A stretch of DNA of 64,000 nt from Salinicola socius (lineage in GTDB: Bacteria; Pseudomonadota; Gammaproteobacteria; Pseudomonadales; Halomonadaceae), in assembly GCF_001937195.1 (NCBI RefSeq), contig NZ_MSDO01000002.1, forward strand, positions 1-64,000, in the 5' to 3' direction. Numbering within the stretch: position 1 is the stretch's first letter; each line of letters starts with the position of its first letter. Of the stretch, positions 8,366 through 15,945 are shown piece after piece. The notes beneath the pieces are model-generated. The model was not told the DNA's origin, did not search any database, and saw nothing but the letters and a program-made list of their open reading frames with translations. The position numbers and the translations under genes were made by a program.

Positions 8366-9610
8366 ATGAAACCCTCCATGTCCTCTACTGCCAATGTCCC
8401 GGAAAAAGGCACGCCGCTTTCGACCCCCGCCAATCTGCTGACGGACGTCCCGTTGCCGGCGGCGGCGATCTTCGAGGCGCCGCTGGCGCACAATCTGGCC
8501 TGGATGCAACGGTTCGCGGACGACCATGGCGCCAAGCTCGCGCCTCACGGCAAGACCACCATGGCACCCAAGCTGTTCAAACGTCAGATCGAAGCGGGGG
8601 CCTGGGGTATCACCCTGGCGACGGCGGTGCAGACGGTGGCGGCGCATGCTCACGGCGTCGACCGGGTGCTGATGGTCAATCAGTTGGTCGGACGGCCGAA
8701 CATGGCGCTGATCGCCGATGCCATCGCCGCCGGGCTGGAGTACTACTGCGTGATCGACGGGATCGAGAACGTTCGCGACCTGGGGGCATTCTTTGCCGCA
8801 CGAGGTCTCACGCTCCATGTGCTGATCGAGTTGGGTATCGACGGCGGCCGCTGCGGCTGCCGTACTGCCTCGCAGGTCGACGCCCTGGTAGCCGCCATCG
8901 CCGAGCAGCCGGCACTGGCGCTGGTGGGTATCGAAGGGTACGAAGGCATGATTGGCGGCGGTGACGAGGTCGCGGCCGTACGCGCCTACGGTGAGCGGCT
9001 GGTCGACACCGTTCGCACGTTGCAGGCCAGCGGTTTGCTCAAACGTCAGGCGCCGATCGTTACCGCTTCCGGTTCCAAATGGTTCGACCTGATCGCCGAG
9101 GCGTTTGACCTAGCAGAACTGCGCGAACACTACACGCCGGTGCTGCGACCGGGCTGCTACGTGGTGCACGATCACAAGCTCTATGCCGGCGCGATGGACC
9201 AGATCAAGGCCCGCGACCCGAACCTCGAGGGCGCGTTGCAGCCTGCACTCGAGGTGTTCGCTCACGTGCAGTCGCTGCCGGAGCCGGGGCTGGCGATCAT
9301 CGCCCTGGGCAAGCGCGATATCGGCCACGAGCCGGACCTGCCGTTGCCGCTAAGGCTTTATCCCGCAAGCGCCACCTCCGGTGCGGCTTCGAGCGCGCCT
9401 GTCGCGGCCGTGGATGTCAGTGCCTGGCGAACGACACACATCATGGATCAGCACGTCTTTCTGCAGATTCCCGAGAACGCCGAGATCGCCGTTGGCGACG
9501 TGATTGCCTTTGGCACATCGCACCCCTGCCTGACGTTCGACAAGTGGCGGCGGATGCTGCTTGTGGACGACACGCTGGACGTTCGAGACGTCCTCGAAAC
9601 CCACTTCTGA
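8366..9610 (+). CDS. D-serine/D-threonine deaminase-like PLP enzyme (DSD1 type)
   Basis: 414 aa. Alanine-racemase-like N-terminal barrel with the PLP lysine in LAPHGKTTM, and a C-terminal D-serine-dehydratase-like domain with the zinc pair His and Cys in FGTSHPCLTF. Families with this layout deaminate D-serine or D-threonine, or cleave D-threonine as aldolases. ATG 8366 has a clear AGGAGA six bases upstream. It is divergent from the RpiR-deacylase-ridA operon. D-serine dehydration yields 2-aminoacrylate, the substrate of the nearby RidA. Exact specificity cannot be read from sequence. Confidence 0.85.
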   Translation: MKPSMSSTANVPEKGTPLSTPANLLTDVPLPAAAIFEAPLAHNLAWMQRFADDHGAKLAPHGKTTMAPKLFKRQIEAGAWGITLATAVQTVAAHAHGVDRVLMVNQLVGRPNMALIADAIAAGLEYYCVIDGIENVRDLGAFFAARGLTLHVLIELGIDGGRCGCRTASQVDALVAAIAEQPALALVGIEGYEGMIGGGDEVAAVRAYGERLVDTVRTLQASGLLKRQAPIVTASGSKWFDLIAEAFDLAELREHYTPVLRPGCYVVHDHKLYAGAMDQIKARDPNLEGALQPALEVFAHVQSLPEPGLAIIALGKRDIGHEPDLPLPLRLYPASATSGAASSAPVAAVDVSAWRTTHIMDQHVFLQIPENAEIAVGDVIAFGTSHPCLTFDKWRRMLLVDDTLDVRDVLETHF

Positions 9611-9639
9611 TGGCGTAGACGTGCGGGTTGTTAAAAAAG

Positions 9640-9654
9640 TGGAAATGGTTTCCA
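9640..9654. promoter_or_regulatory. IclR-like operator palindrome (copy 1)
   Basis: A perfect palindrome TGGAAA-TGG-TTTCCA followed by TAAATA. It is close to the published E. coli IclR box (TGGAAAT-N-ATTTCCA). The same box plus the same TAAATA extension occurs at 47412-47426 upstream of malate synthase G. Here it lies just upstream of a TTGACG -35-like hexamer at 9661, in front of the hairpin array at 9701-9865. Confidence 0.6.
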
Positions 9655-9660
9655 TAAATA

Positions 9661-9689
9661 TTGACGTTCGGCCGCTGCTCGCTTAACTT
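9661..9689 (+). promoter_or_regulatory. Possible sigma-70 promoter of the candidate small RNA
   Basis: TTGACG (9661-9666), 17-base spacer, TAACTT (9684-9689). The -35 is good and the -10 is weak (3 of 6 matches). The spacing to the operator upstream and the first hairpin at 9701 would give a start near 9696. Confidence 0.35.
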
Positions 9690-9695
9690 GGCGAT

Positions 9696-9865
9696 CTCGA
9701 GCAGGCGGCAACGGACAGGTTCCGTTGTCGCCTGCCGACAGTTTCCAGGATGAGGCGCGCGACGAATCTCGCGGTTCATCCCCCGAGCGCTCTTCCGTCG
9801 GGATGAGACCTAACGAATCATTGACGGAAGTTGTTGTGGCGAGCCATTTGGCTCGCCTTTTTTTT
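9696..9865 (+). ncRNA. Candidate structured small RNA (four hairpins ending in a terminator)
   Basis: About 170 bases without a credible reading frame that fold into four consecutive stem-loops: 9701-9735 (15-bp arms, one wobble), 9748-9781 (GGATGA/TCATCC plus an inner CGCG/CGCG stem), 9792-9830 (CTTCCGTC/GACGGAAG) and the terminator at 9838-9865. GGA triplets occur four times, twice as GGATGAG, reminiscent of CsrA/RsmA-binding RNAs. It may be a free small RNA or the old leader of the decayed cluster downstream. The 5' end is inferred only from the weak promoter. Confidence 0.45.
9838..9865 (+). terminator. Rho-independent terminator
   Basis: GGCGAGCC-ATTT-GGCTCGCC followed by eight T. This is one of the strongest terminators in the window, and it is the insertion landmark for the intron remnant that begins on the next base. 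Confidence 0.9.
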
Positions 9866-10425
9866 GTGCGCGCCAGGCATGGCGCGCAGCGCCTTGATTG
9901 GCGCTGTTCCAGGGGGTGGTGCCTCAGGATGACTTGGGGGTGAAAGTCCCCTGCACGCCTGGCGAGGGGAAGTGCTGGTCAATCGCGCCAAGAGCGCGGT
10001 GGACCGGCCGTGGCGCCGTGGGTATCTGGATTATCCCGCTGACCCGACACAAACTGCCGAAGCTGACGCAGGCCAAGGCCAGCTTGCAGCGCCTGATGCA
10101 GCGTGCCCGTGAAGTCCTGAAACGCGGAAGAGGGCGCCGCATACGGCGAGTCATCGAAGAACTGACGCCGATCCTGCGGGGCTGGGCCAGCTACTTCAGC
10201 CACGTCGATGTGAGGCGCCCCTTGGAAGCCCTGGATCAATGTATACGCCGCCGATTGCGCAGCGTGATGTGGCGGCAGTGGAAACGTCCAAGCACTCGGC
10301 GGCGTCAGCTTCTGGCGCTGGGTCGGGACGATCAACGCGCCTGGAAATCAGCGGGGAATGGACGAGGGGCCTGGTGGAATGCGGGTGCCCTGCATCTGCG
10401 CCACGCTTTACCTAACCGCTGGTTC
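9866..10425 (+). mobile_element. Collapsed group II intron (class C-like) remnant
   Basis: The element begins GTGCGCGCCAGGCATG directly after the T-run of the terminator, matching the GUGCG 5' end of group II introns and the habit of class C introns of inserting behind terminator hairpins. A GGGGGTGAAAGTCCCC hairpin motif typical of intron domain I follows near 9941-9956. Most of domains I-IV and the N-terminal two thirds of the intron protein are missing, and no domain V is recognisable. The right end is fused to a GcvT-like gene at about 10415-10430. It cannot be active. Confidence 0.75.
9970..10425 (+). pseudogene. Group II intron-encoded reverse transcriptase/maturase, C-terminal fragment
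   Basis: The fragment starts as VNRAKSAVDRPWRRGYL in one frame and continues, after a frame change near 10035, as LTRHKLPKLTQAKASL through WRQWKRPSTRRR and WKSAGNGRGAWWNAG. These are hallmark maturase-domain X and C-terminal motifs of intron proteins. The reverse transcriptase domain (YADD) is absent. The end (HALPNRWF) runs into the GcvT-like fragment. No function is expected. Confidence 0.85.
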
Positions 10426-11118
10426 GCACAGCCGCGAACTGCTCGCCCAGTTGGTGTGGAACGCAGAGACTCAGACCGCCGTGAAGCAATGGAACTGGTT
10501 CCATTTCATGGTCGGGCGCCTCGGTGGGCCGGACGGCATGCCGCTAATGGTGTCGCGCACGGGCTATACCGGCGAACTGGGCTTCGAGGTCTGGTGTCAT
10601 CCGGATCATGCCGAGCGCTTCTGGGACGCCATCTGGGAGGCCGGTCAGCAATACGGTCTGGCACCTATCGGCCTGGACGCGCTCGATATGCTACGCATCG
10701 AAGCGGGCCTGATCTTCGCCGGCCACGAGTTCTGTCCCGAGACCAACCCTTTCGAGGCGGGCATCGGCTTCACCGTACCGCTGAAGTCTAAGGAAGAAGA
10801 CTTCGTCGGCCGCGAGGCCTTGGCCCGGCAGACACCTGAAAGTCGCCATAAGCTGATGGGGCTGGTGATCGACAGCACGGAGCGGGTGGAACATGGCGAT
10901 CAGGTCCTTCAGGGGCGCTTTCCGGCCGGGGTGGTGACGAGCGCTACCCAATCCCGCTGCTCAAGCAATCGATCGCGCTGTGCCGACTGGCTCCCGATTT
11001 CGCTACCCCGGGACACCGGCTGGAGGTCGGCAAACTCGACGGGCACCAGCAACGTCTGGTGGCAGAAGTGGTGAGCCTGCCTTTTTACGATAAGGAGCGC
11101 AGACGTGTGCGCAGTTGA
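10425..11118 (+). pseudogene. GcvT-like aminomethyltransferase, 5'-truncated and frameshifted
   Basis: Residues from SRELLAQLVWNAETQ onward match the C-terminal half of glycine-cleavage T-protein-like folate enzymes (VSRTGYTGELGFEVWCHP, IGLDALDMLRIEAGLIFAG, PFEAGIGFTVP). The folate-binding N-terminal half is gone, replaced by the intron remnant. Near 10935-10950 the frame shifts by one, after which YPIPLLKQSIALCRLAPDF continues the family C-terminus to a TGA at 11116-11118. The closest relatives look like the GcvT-like proteins of glutamate-synthase/amt clusters rather than housekeeping gcvT; this is inferred. Confidence 0.85.
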
Positions 11119-11473
11119 ACCTGCGATAAAGAGGGGGCTCCATGATAGTGCAATTGGCAAGCAGGACGCATCACCATTACGCGCTGGGCTCGAAGGCATC
11201 GAGCTCTCTTCAGATTCATATATAAAAATCTTATTTAGATATAATGGTTTTATCTCTAAAAACAAAAAGTTGTATCTTTATCACTCAAAGGCTTAGGAGG
11301 GGGCGACTTGGCACATAAGTTGCTTTTGTTTTGAAGAGAGAATTTTTCTCAACAGGCAACACAATAATGACATCGAGGCTTTATCGGAGTCGTGGATAAA
11401 TCGGCAGTCACTAATGCAGTGATTCCCGAAAGCCGGGAACACATCTGAGAAGCTTGAAAACAAGGACAACAAC
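11119..11473. other. Long A+T-rich leader region of the ammonium transporter gene
   Basis: 355 bases without a gene. A strikingly A+T-rich patch spans about 11215-11285. It contains the sigma-54 promoter at 11308-11323, which leaves a 5' leader of about 140 bases. The leader includes a small hairpin TTCCCG-AAAGC-CGGGAA near 11424-11440. No reading frame here is convincing. Confidence 0.6.
11308..11323 (+). promoter_or_regulatory. Sigma-54 promoter of amt (copy 1)
   Basis: TTGGCACATAAGTTGC: the -24 GG at 11310-11311 and the -12 GC at 11322-11323 are exactly 12 bases apart, with near-consensus flanks (TGGCAC-N5-TTGC). The start would be near 11335, in front of the ammonium transporter ATG at 11474. 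No clear NtrC site was found upstream. Confidence 0.8.
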
Positions 11474-12823
11474 ATGAAGGCAGATGATCTTCAAGGCATT
11501 TTCGAGATGCACCAGGCCATGAACATAGAAGTCTTTTACTGGTGGTGCACGGCCATTATGTTCATGATTCATGCTGGATTCTTGGCCTATGAAATGGGCG
11601 CGTCACGTACGAAGAATGCCTTGAGTTCTGGTATGAAAAATATCCTTACCCTAGCCGCAATCATCCCCGCCTTCTATTTCGTCGGTTGGTGGATTTACAA
11701 CGCCTTCCCCAACGGCCTGATACCCATCGATGCCGCGGCTGCTCTGCCTTGGAGCCCGAGCATGCGCCCTGATGTGGACGACATGGGCACCGGCGTCTTC
11801 TTCGCAGCGTTCGCGCTGTTCGGCGCCACTACCGGGTCGATCCTCTCCGGTGCGGTTATCGAGCGTATTCGCCTGAGCGCCTTCCTGATCCTTGCGGTGG
11901 TACTGGGCGCCGGCGTGTGGATTCTGGCCGGGGCCTGGGGCTGGCATCCGGACGGCTGGATGCTGGCCAAGCTCGGCTATCATGATGTTGGCGCAGCGGG
12001 CGTCGTGCATGCGGTAGCCGGCTTCTTCGCCCTCGGCGTGCTCCTCAACCTGGGCGCGCGGATTGGCAAGTACAAGGATGGCAAGCCCCAGGACATTCCA
12101 CCGCACAACTTGCCGATGACCCTGATCGGCCTGATGATGATCATCGTTGGCTTTTTCGGCTTCATCGGTGGCTGTATCATCTTCAACACCGGAGAAACCG
12201 GCTGGACCACCATCTACGGCACCCGCACCAACCTCTCTGCCTTCGCTTTCAATACCCTAATGGGCTTCGGTGGCGGCGTGATTGGCGCCTACCTGTCGTC
12301 TCGCGATCCCTTCTGGACTATATCCGGCGCCTTGGGCGGCATTATCACGGTCGGGGCCGGCCTGGACCTTTACTATCCTGGCCTTGCCTTCGCCCTGGCG
12401 GCCAGTGGAGGCGCCCTGATGCCGAAGATCGGCGGCTTCCTCGAAAAACGTGGTCTGGACGATGCCGTCGGTGCGTTCGCGGTACACGGCTTCTGCGGTT
12501 TCTACAGCGTAGTTCTGGTCGGCATCTTCGCTGCCGGCTTCCCGAACGTAGGCGAAGGCGTACCTGACGTCTCCTTTAGTGGCCAATTGCTAGGTGCCGT
12601 CGTCATGGCGCTGACTGGCTTCATTCCGGGTTGGGGTATTTCCTACGTTCTCAAGAAGTGCAACTCGCTGCGCGTGCCGGCACATGTCGAAGTGCTGGGG
12701 CTCGATCTGGTCGAGATTCCGGCCAAGCCCTATCCGGAAACCGCCCCCTCCAGCACGTCGGCCTCCTCGCTGGCGAGCACCAGCAAGCCAGAGGGAACGA
12801 CCGCACAAGCAACCCTGCGCTAG
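11474..12823 (+). CDS. Ammonium transporter (Amt family)
   Basis: 449 aa with about 11 membrane helices. Amt family features: N-terminal WWCTAIMFMIHAGFLAYEMG, the two pore histidines in AGVVHAVAG and AVHGFCG, and AFNTLMGFGGG. The C-terminus ends in a Ser/Thr-rich tail instead of the usual GlnK-interacting tail seen in the second Amt of this window, and there is no glnK next to it. It is preceded by a sigma-54 promoter and so is probably induced by nitrogen limitation. It is the only intact gene in an otherwise decayed cluster (GcvT-like, XRE-cupin). Confidence 0.9.
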   Translation: MKADDLQGIFEMHQAMNIEVFYWWCTAIMFMIHAGFLAYEMGASRTKNALSSGMKNILTLAAIIPAFYFVGWWIYNAFPNGLIPIDAAAALPWSPSMRPDVDDMGTGVFFAAFALFGATTGSILSGAVIERIRLSAFLILAVVLGAGVWILAGAWGWHPDGWMLAKLGYHDVGAAGVVHAVAGFFALGVLLNLGARIGKYKDGKPQDIPPHNLPMTLIGLMMIIVGFFGFIGGCIIFNTGETGWTTIYGTRTNLSAFAFNTLMGFGGGVIGAYLSSRDPFWTISGALGGIITVGAGLDLYYPGLAFALAASGGALMPKIGGFLEKRGLDDAVGAFAVHGFCGFYSVVLVGIFAAGFPNVGEGVPDVSFSGQLLGAVVMALTGFIPGWGISYVLKKCNSLRVPAHVEVLGLDLVEIPAKPYPETAPSSTSASSLASTSKPEGTTAQATLR

Positions 12824-12909
12824 AGCCAGGAAATGAGTTGATACCGCGTACTATCTCGAACCATCCAAGAAACCACCGGTGCCCGCCAGGGCATCATAGG
12901 AGAGCGAAA

Positions 12910-13083
12910 ATGAACCCGAGCATCGATTTGCAAAGCGCCATGAACTACCTGCTTTTCTCCAGCAACCCGATCGCCATCGACGCCAGCCTGATAGTAGAGC
13001 TAGGGCTTTGTTTACTGTTGAGTGCTAGCATTATGAAGCATGAAAATGCTTCTTTTAAAAAGCACGAATCCATACAGCGCTAA
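12910..13083 (+). CDS. Small hydrophobic protein, possibly a truncated gene
   Basis: 57 aa, ATG 12910 with AGGAGAGCG upstream. One hydrophobic stretch (about residues 22-41, ASLIVELGLCLLLSASI) suggests a single membrane segment, followed by a Lys/His-rich tail. I do not recognise a family. It lies 86 bases after the amt stop in a region of gene debris, so it may be the 5' end of a lost gene running into unrelated sequence. No gene was seen from 13084 to 13300. Confidence 0.35.
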   Translation: MNPSIDLQSAMNYLLFSSNPIAIDASLIVELGLCLLLSASIMKHENASFKKHESIQR

Positions 13084-13304
13084 TTCTTGGATTCAGCCAA
13101 TAAACGTAATACCTCCGGTTTTTAGTGCATCTGAATATTCGCCAGAAACCCCTGGGCGAGTATTCGATAATCCAAATTTTCTGGGACGACTATCGAGCTG
13201 TTCTATCGCTCGCCAAAGCTTGGTATCGATAACTCTTCGAAAATCGATGCCGTATCACCTACTCGGCATGCCATTTCCAGTGTGCTCAGGCATTTAGCCA
13301 TCGA

Positions 13305-13804
13305 ATTCAGGAGCGTGTCGTTGGCCAGTGCGCTGCGCATTACGTTCAGGTAAGTCGAGAACGCCCAAATATCCACCAGCCTGGACACGCTCAGCCGCCT
13401 CTGGCCGATCTCCAAGCTGTTCAGCGATTTCGACCTCGTGGGCCGTGGTGCCCAGCACGTGAAGGCCGGTAAAGGCATGGAGGTGGTGCGTACCGGCACC
13501 GTGGTTGGTCATACGTACCATCTCCTCAGCTATCGCCAGGGTCCCAAGAAGCGCTACGAACCCTTCCTGATCACGATGGATGATGCCAGCGAGGTCTTCC
13601 CGAACTTCAGCCATGCCGGGCATGAGTTCATCTACCTCCTCGAGGGGCAGCTGCTCTATCGCCATGGCGAACGCTTCTACGAGATGGGCCCGGGGGGACA
13701 GCCTGGCATTCGACGCGGCCGTGCCGCACGGGCCGGAACAGCTGATTGAAGTGCCCATCAAGCTACTCTCCATCATGCACTACGATGGTGACGAGGAAGC
13801 CTGA
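13305..13804 (+). pseudogene. XRE-cupin transcriptional regulator, degenerate
   Basis: VENAQISTSLDTLSRL (from about 13352) is the C-terminal part of an XRE helix-turn-helix domain, and SYRQGPKKRYEPFLITMDDASEVFPNFSHAGHEFIYLLEG is a C-terminal cupin. An in-frame TAA lies just before VENAQ and the N-terminal helices are unreadable. One extra G in the G6 run at 13692-13697 shifts the frame, after which DSLAFDAAVPHGPEQLI completes the cupin to the TGA at 13802-13804. Intact relatives regulate polyamine, nitrogen or C1 genes. This copy is dead. Confidence 0.85.
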
Positions 13805-13974
13805 CGCCGCAACCTTCTCCTTCTTACACGCTAACTGCGATGAACTATTTTTTATGTTGCCGTGGCAAGCCTGGCCTCACATCGGTTGTGTCCCGTAGCG
13901 GGGGTAGGTTAAATAAAAAGGCTGACGTCGATTCGACATTCGGCGCGTTTCGACTGCCACAAGAGGCCTACAGT

Positions 13975-14772
13975 GTGAATCATCAAGGACGGAAACCCGC
14001 CCAGGGAAAGTCAGGGCGTCTGAAAGCGATCATGGCCGTTGGCCTGGGCGCGGCGAGTCTCATCTGTGCCGGCATGGCCCAGGCCCAGCTCGAGGAGCTG
14101 GATGTCATGAAGAATCCGGCCACGGCGGAAAAGCCCTTCGAGGGCACGGCCGAGCTTGGCTATCACAAGATCAGCGGCAACAGTAATAGCGAGAGCCTGC
14201 TGGCGGGGGCGGACATGACCTGGTTCAACGCGCCCTGGTCCTACAATCTGCAGCTGAACGCGAGGAGCGCCAGCGACGATGACGAGACCTCTGCGGAGGA
14301 GTATCTGGTTGCCGGGCGCACGCGTTACAACCTCTCCACCTACAACTATCTGTTCGGACTGGCACGCTGGGACAAGGATCGGTTCTCGGGTTACGACTCC
14401 CAGTCGACCCTGGTGGGCGGCTACGGGCGCCAGCTGCTCATCGGCCCGCCGCAGTCGCTGACCGTGGAAGTGGGCCCGGGTGTACGCCACGACGAGTATG
14501 AAGATGGCGGCCATGACAACGTCGGCCTGGTCTACGCTGGCCTGGACTACGACTGGCAGTTCTCCGATACCTCGAATTTCTCTCAATCGTTGGCGACCGA
14601 AGCCTCGGAGAAGAACCTCATCGGCCGCTCGGAAACGGCCTTGACGGTAGCGATGAATGACACGCTGTCGCTCAAGCTCGCCTACGAGGTCGAGTTCAAC
14701 GACAACCCACCGCCTGGCGCCTCCAGCCAGACGGATACCACCACCGGGGTGTCGCTGGTCTACAACCTGTGA
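13975..14772 (+). CDS. DUF481 outer-membrane protein
   Basis: 265 aa from GTG 13975, which has AAGAGG eight bases upstream and gives a normal signal peptide ending AQA; the frame is open further upstream but without a good start. The mature part alternates polar and hydrophobic residues in short strands (GTAELGYHKISGNSN, SYNLQLNARSAS) and ends in the aromatic VSLVYNL, typical of an outer-membrane beta-barrel. DUF481 (YdiY-like) proteins are salt- or acid-induced in some bacteria, but the function is unknown. Its own terminator follows. Confidence 0.85.
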   Translation: MNHQGRKPAQGKSGRLKAIMAVGLGAASLICAGMAQAQLEELDVMKNPATAEKPFEGTAELGYHKISGNSNSESLLAGADMTWFNAPWSYNLQLNARSASDDDETSAEEYLVAGRTRYNLSTYNYLFGLARWDKDRFSGYDSQSTLVGGYGRQLLIGPPQSLTVEVGPGVRHDEYEDGGHDNVGLVYAGLDYDWQFSDTSNFSQSLATEASEKNLIGRSETALTVAMNDTLSLKLAYEVEFNDNPPPGASSQTDTTTGVSLVYNL

Positions 14773-14852
14773 TTCGTCGCAGCGTATGAGCCAGGCACTC
14801 TCGTCAGACGAGTGATCAACCAGGCGAGTGATCAACCAGATACGTGAAACGG

Positions 14853-14876
14853 AAACGGGGCCTTGGCCCCGTTTTT
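14853..14876. terminator. Rho-independent terminator between convergent genes
   Basis: ACGGGGCC-TT-GGCCCCGT followed by five T. It ends the DUF481 transcript; the opposite side lacks a strong T-run for the minus-strand SDR gene. Confidence 0.85.
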
Positions 14877-14906
14877 GTTCGATTCATCGCGACGGTACGA
14901 TTCGGC

Positions 14907-15704
14907 TCAATTCTGGACCGAGATGACGGAGCCACCGTCGACACGAACATTGCTGCCGTTGACGAACGAGGCGTGCTGCGACACCAGCATGGCGATGACG
15001 AAAGCCACTTCCCTGGCCTCCCCGCGGCGTTTGGCGACGATCCCGGGGCGCTCCTCCTCCAGAAAACTCTCGATCGCTTCCTCCAAGGAACAGCCGAGCT
15101 GCTCGGCGCGCTGTTTCATCATGCCATCCGTCATCGGCGAGGCGATGAAAGCCGGCGCGACGGTGTTGCAGAGCACGCCATGGGCGGCTTCCTTGTAGGA
15201 GAGGTTCTTGATGAACGTGCTGAGCGAGGCCTTGGCGGTGTTGTAGACCGCTTCTTCCCAGTAGGGCTGAACGGTGTTCTCCGACGTGAGGCAGATGAAG
15301 CGACCCCAGCCACGATCGCGCATCGCGGGAATGGTCGCTCTTGCCACTCGCACCGCCGAGAAAAAGTCGATCTGCCAGGCGTGTTCGTAATCGTCGTCGC
15401 TCAGCTCCAGCGGGTCACCCTTGGCGCCAGTGACGCCTGCGGTATGAACGACGATATCGATCACGCCGAAGCGCTCGATCCCCTGTCGAACCAGCGCATC
15501 GACATCCGCCTGATCGGTGACATCGGCGGCAATGCAGAGCGGATCGCCATCGATCTCGACGGCCGCGCGGGAGAGGGCGTCCGCGTCGAGATCGCTGAGA
15601 ATCAGATTGACGCCTTCGGCGGACAGGCACTGGGCGGTGGCCAGACCGATGCCACCCTGGGCGCCGGTGATCAGTGCGGTTTTACCGCGAATTGCCAAAT
15701 CCAT
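14907..15704 (-). CDS. Short-chain dehydrogenase/reductase
   Basis: 265 aa NAD(P)-dependent SDR. Cofactor motif TGAQGGIG near the N-terminus, D-V-T-D pattern near residue 65, catalytic Ser in CLTSEN and Tyr-x-x-x-Lys in YNTAK. ATG 15704 has AAGGAG upstream; longer forms of the frame are unlikely. It stands alone between convergent DUF481 and divergent TonB-receptor genes, so the substrate is unknown. The family resemblance is to 3-hydroxybutyrate or sugar dehydrogenases. Confidence 0.85.
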   Translation of the reverse strand: MDLAIRGKTALITGAQGGIGLATAQCLSAEGVNLILSDLDADALSRAAVEIDGDPLCIAADVTDQADVDALVRQGIERFGVIDIVVHTAGVTGAKGDPLELSDDDYEHAWQIDFFSAVRVARATIPAMRDRGWGRFICLTSENTVQPYWEEAVYNTAKASLSTFIKNLSYKEAAHGVLCNTVAPAFIASPMTDGMMKQRAEQLGCSLEEAIESFLEEERPGIVAKRRGEAREVAFVIAMLVSQHASFVNGSNVRVDGGSVISVQN

Positions 15705-15945
15705 GGCCAAGCTCCTTGCTTGATGGGAGATTGCTGCGAAGGTATCAAGTGACAATGCCTCCAGCATGGTCAAGGTCGCGGTTTATCGCCAATCGTCGCC
15801 ATCGATGGTTTGTCTTGCGGCGGGGCTATCGAGCGGCAAGAATGGCGCCCGATCGTGGCTGCCGCACGCGCCGAAGCCAGCCACGAGCCTCACCGAGTCA
15901 GAAACCGCTGGCAAAGCGGTGACACCATCATTTGCAGGGAACGCC

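Noticed and set aside
9655-9865. Glycine riboswitch upstream of a GcvT-like gene
   Set aside because: The characteristic GGAGAG and GCCGAAGG-type conserved loops are absent; the hairpin order is also different.
9725-9943. 72-codon frame across the hairpin array
   Set aside because: It runs through three hairpins and the terminator into the intron, with no ribosome site.
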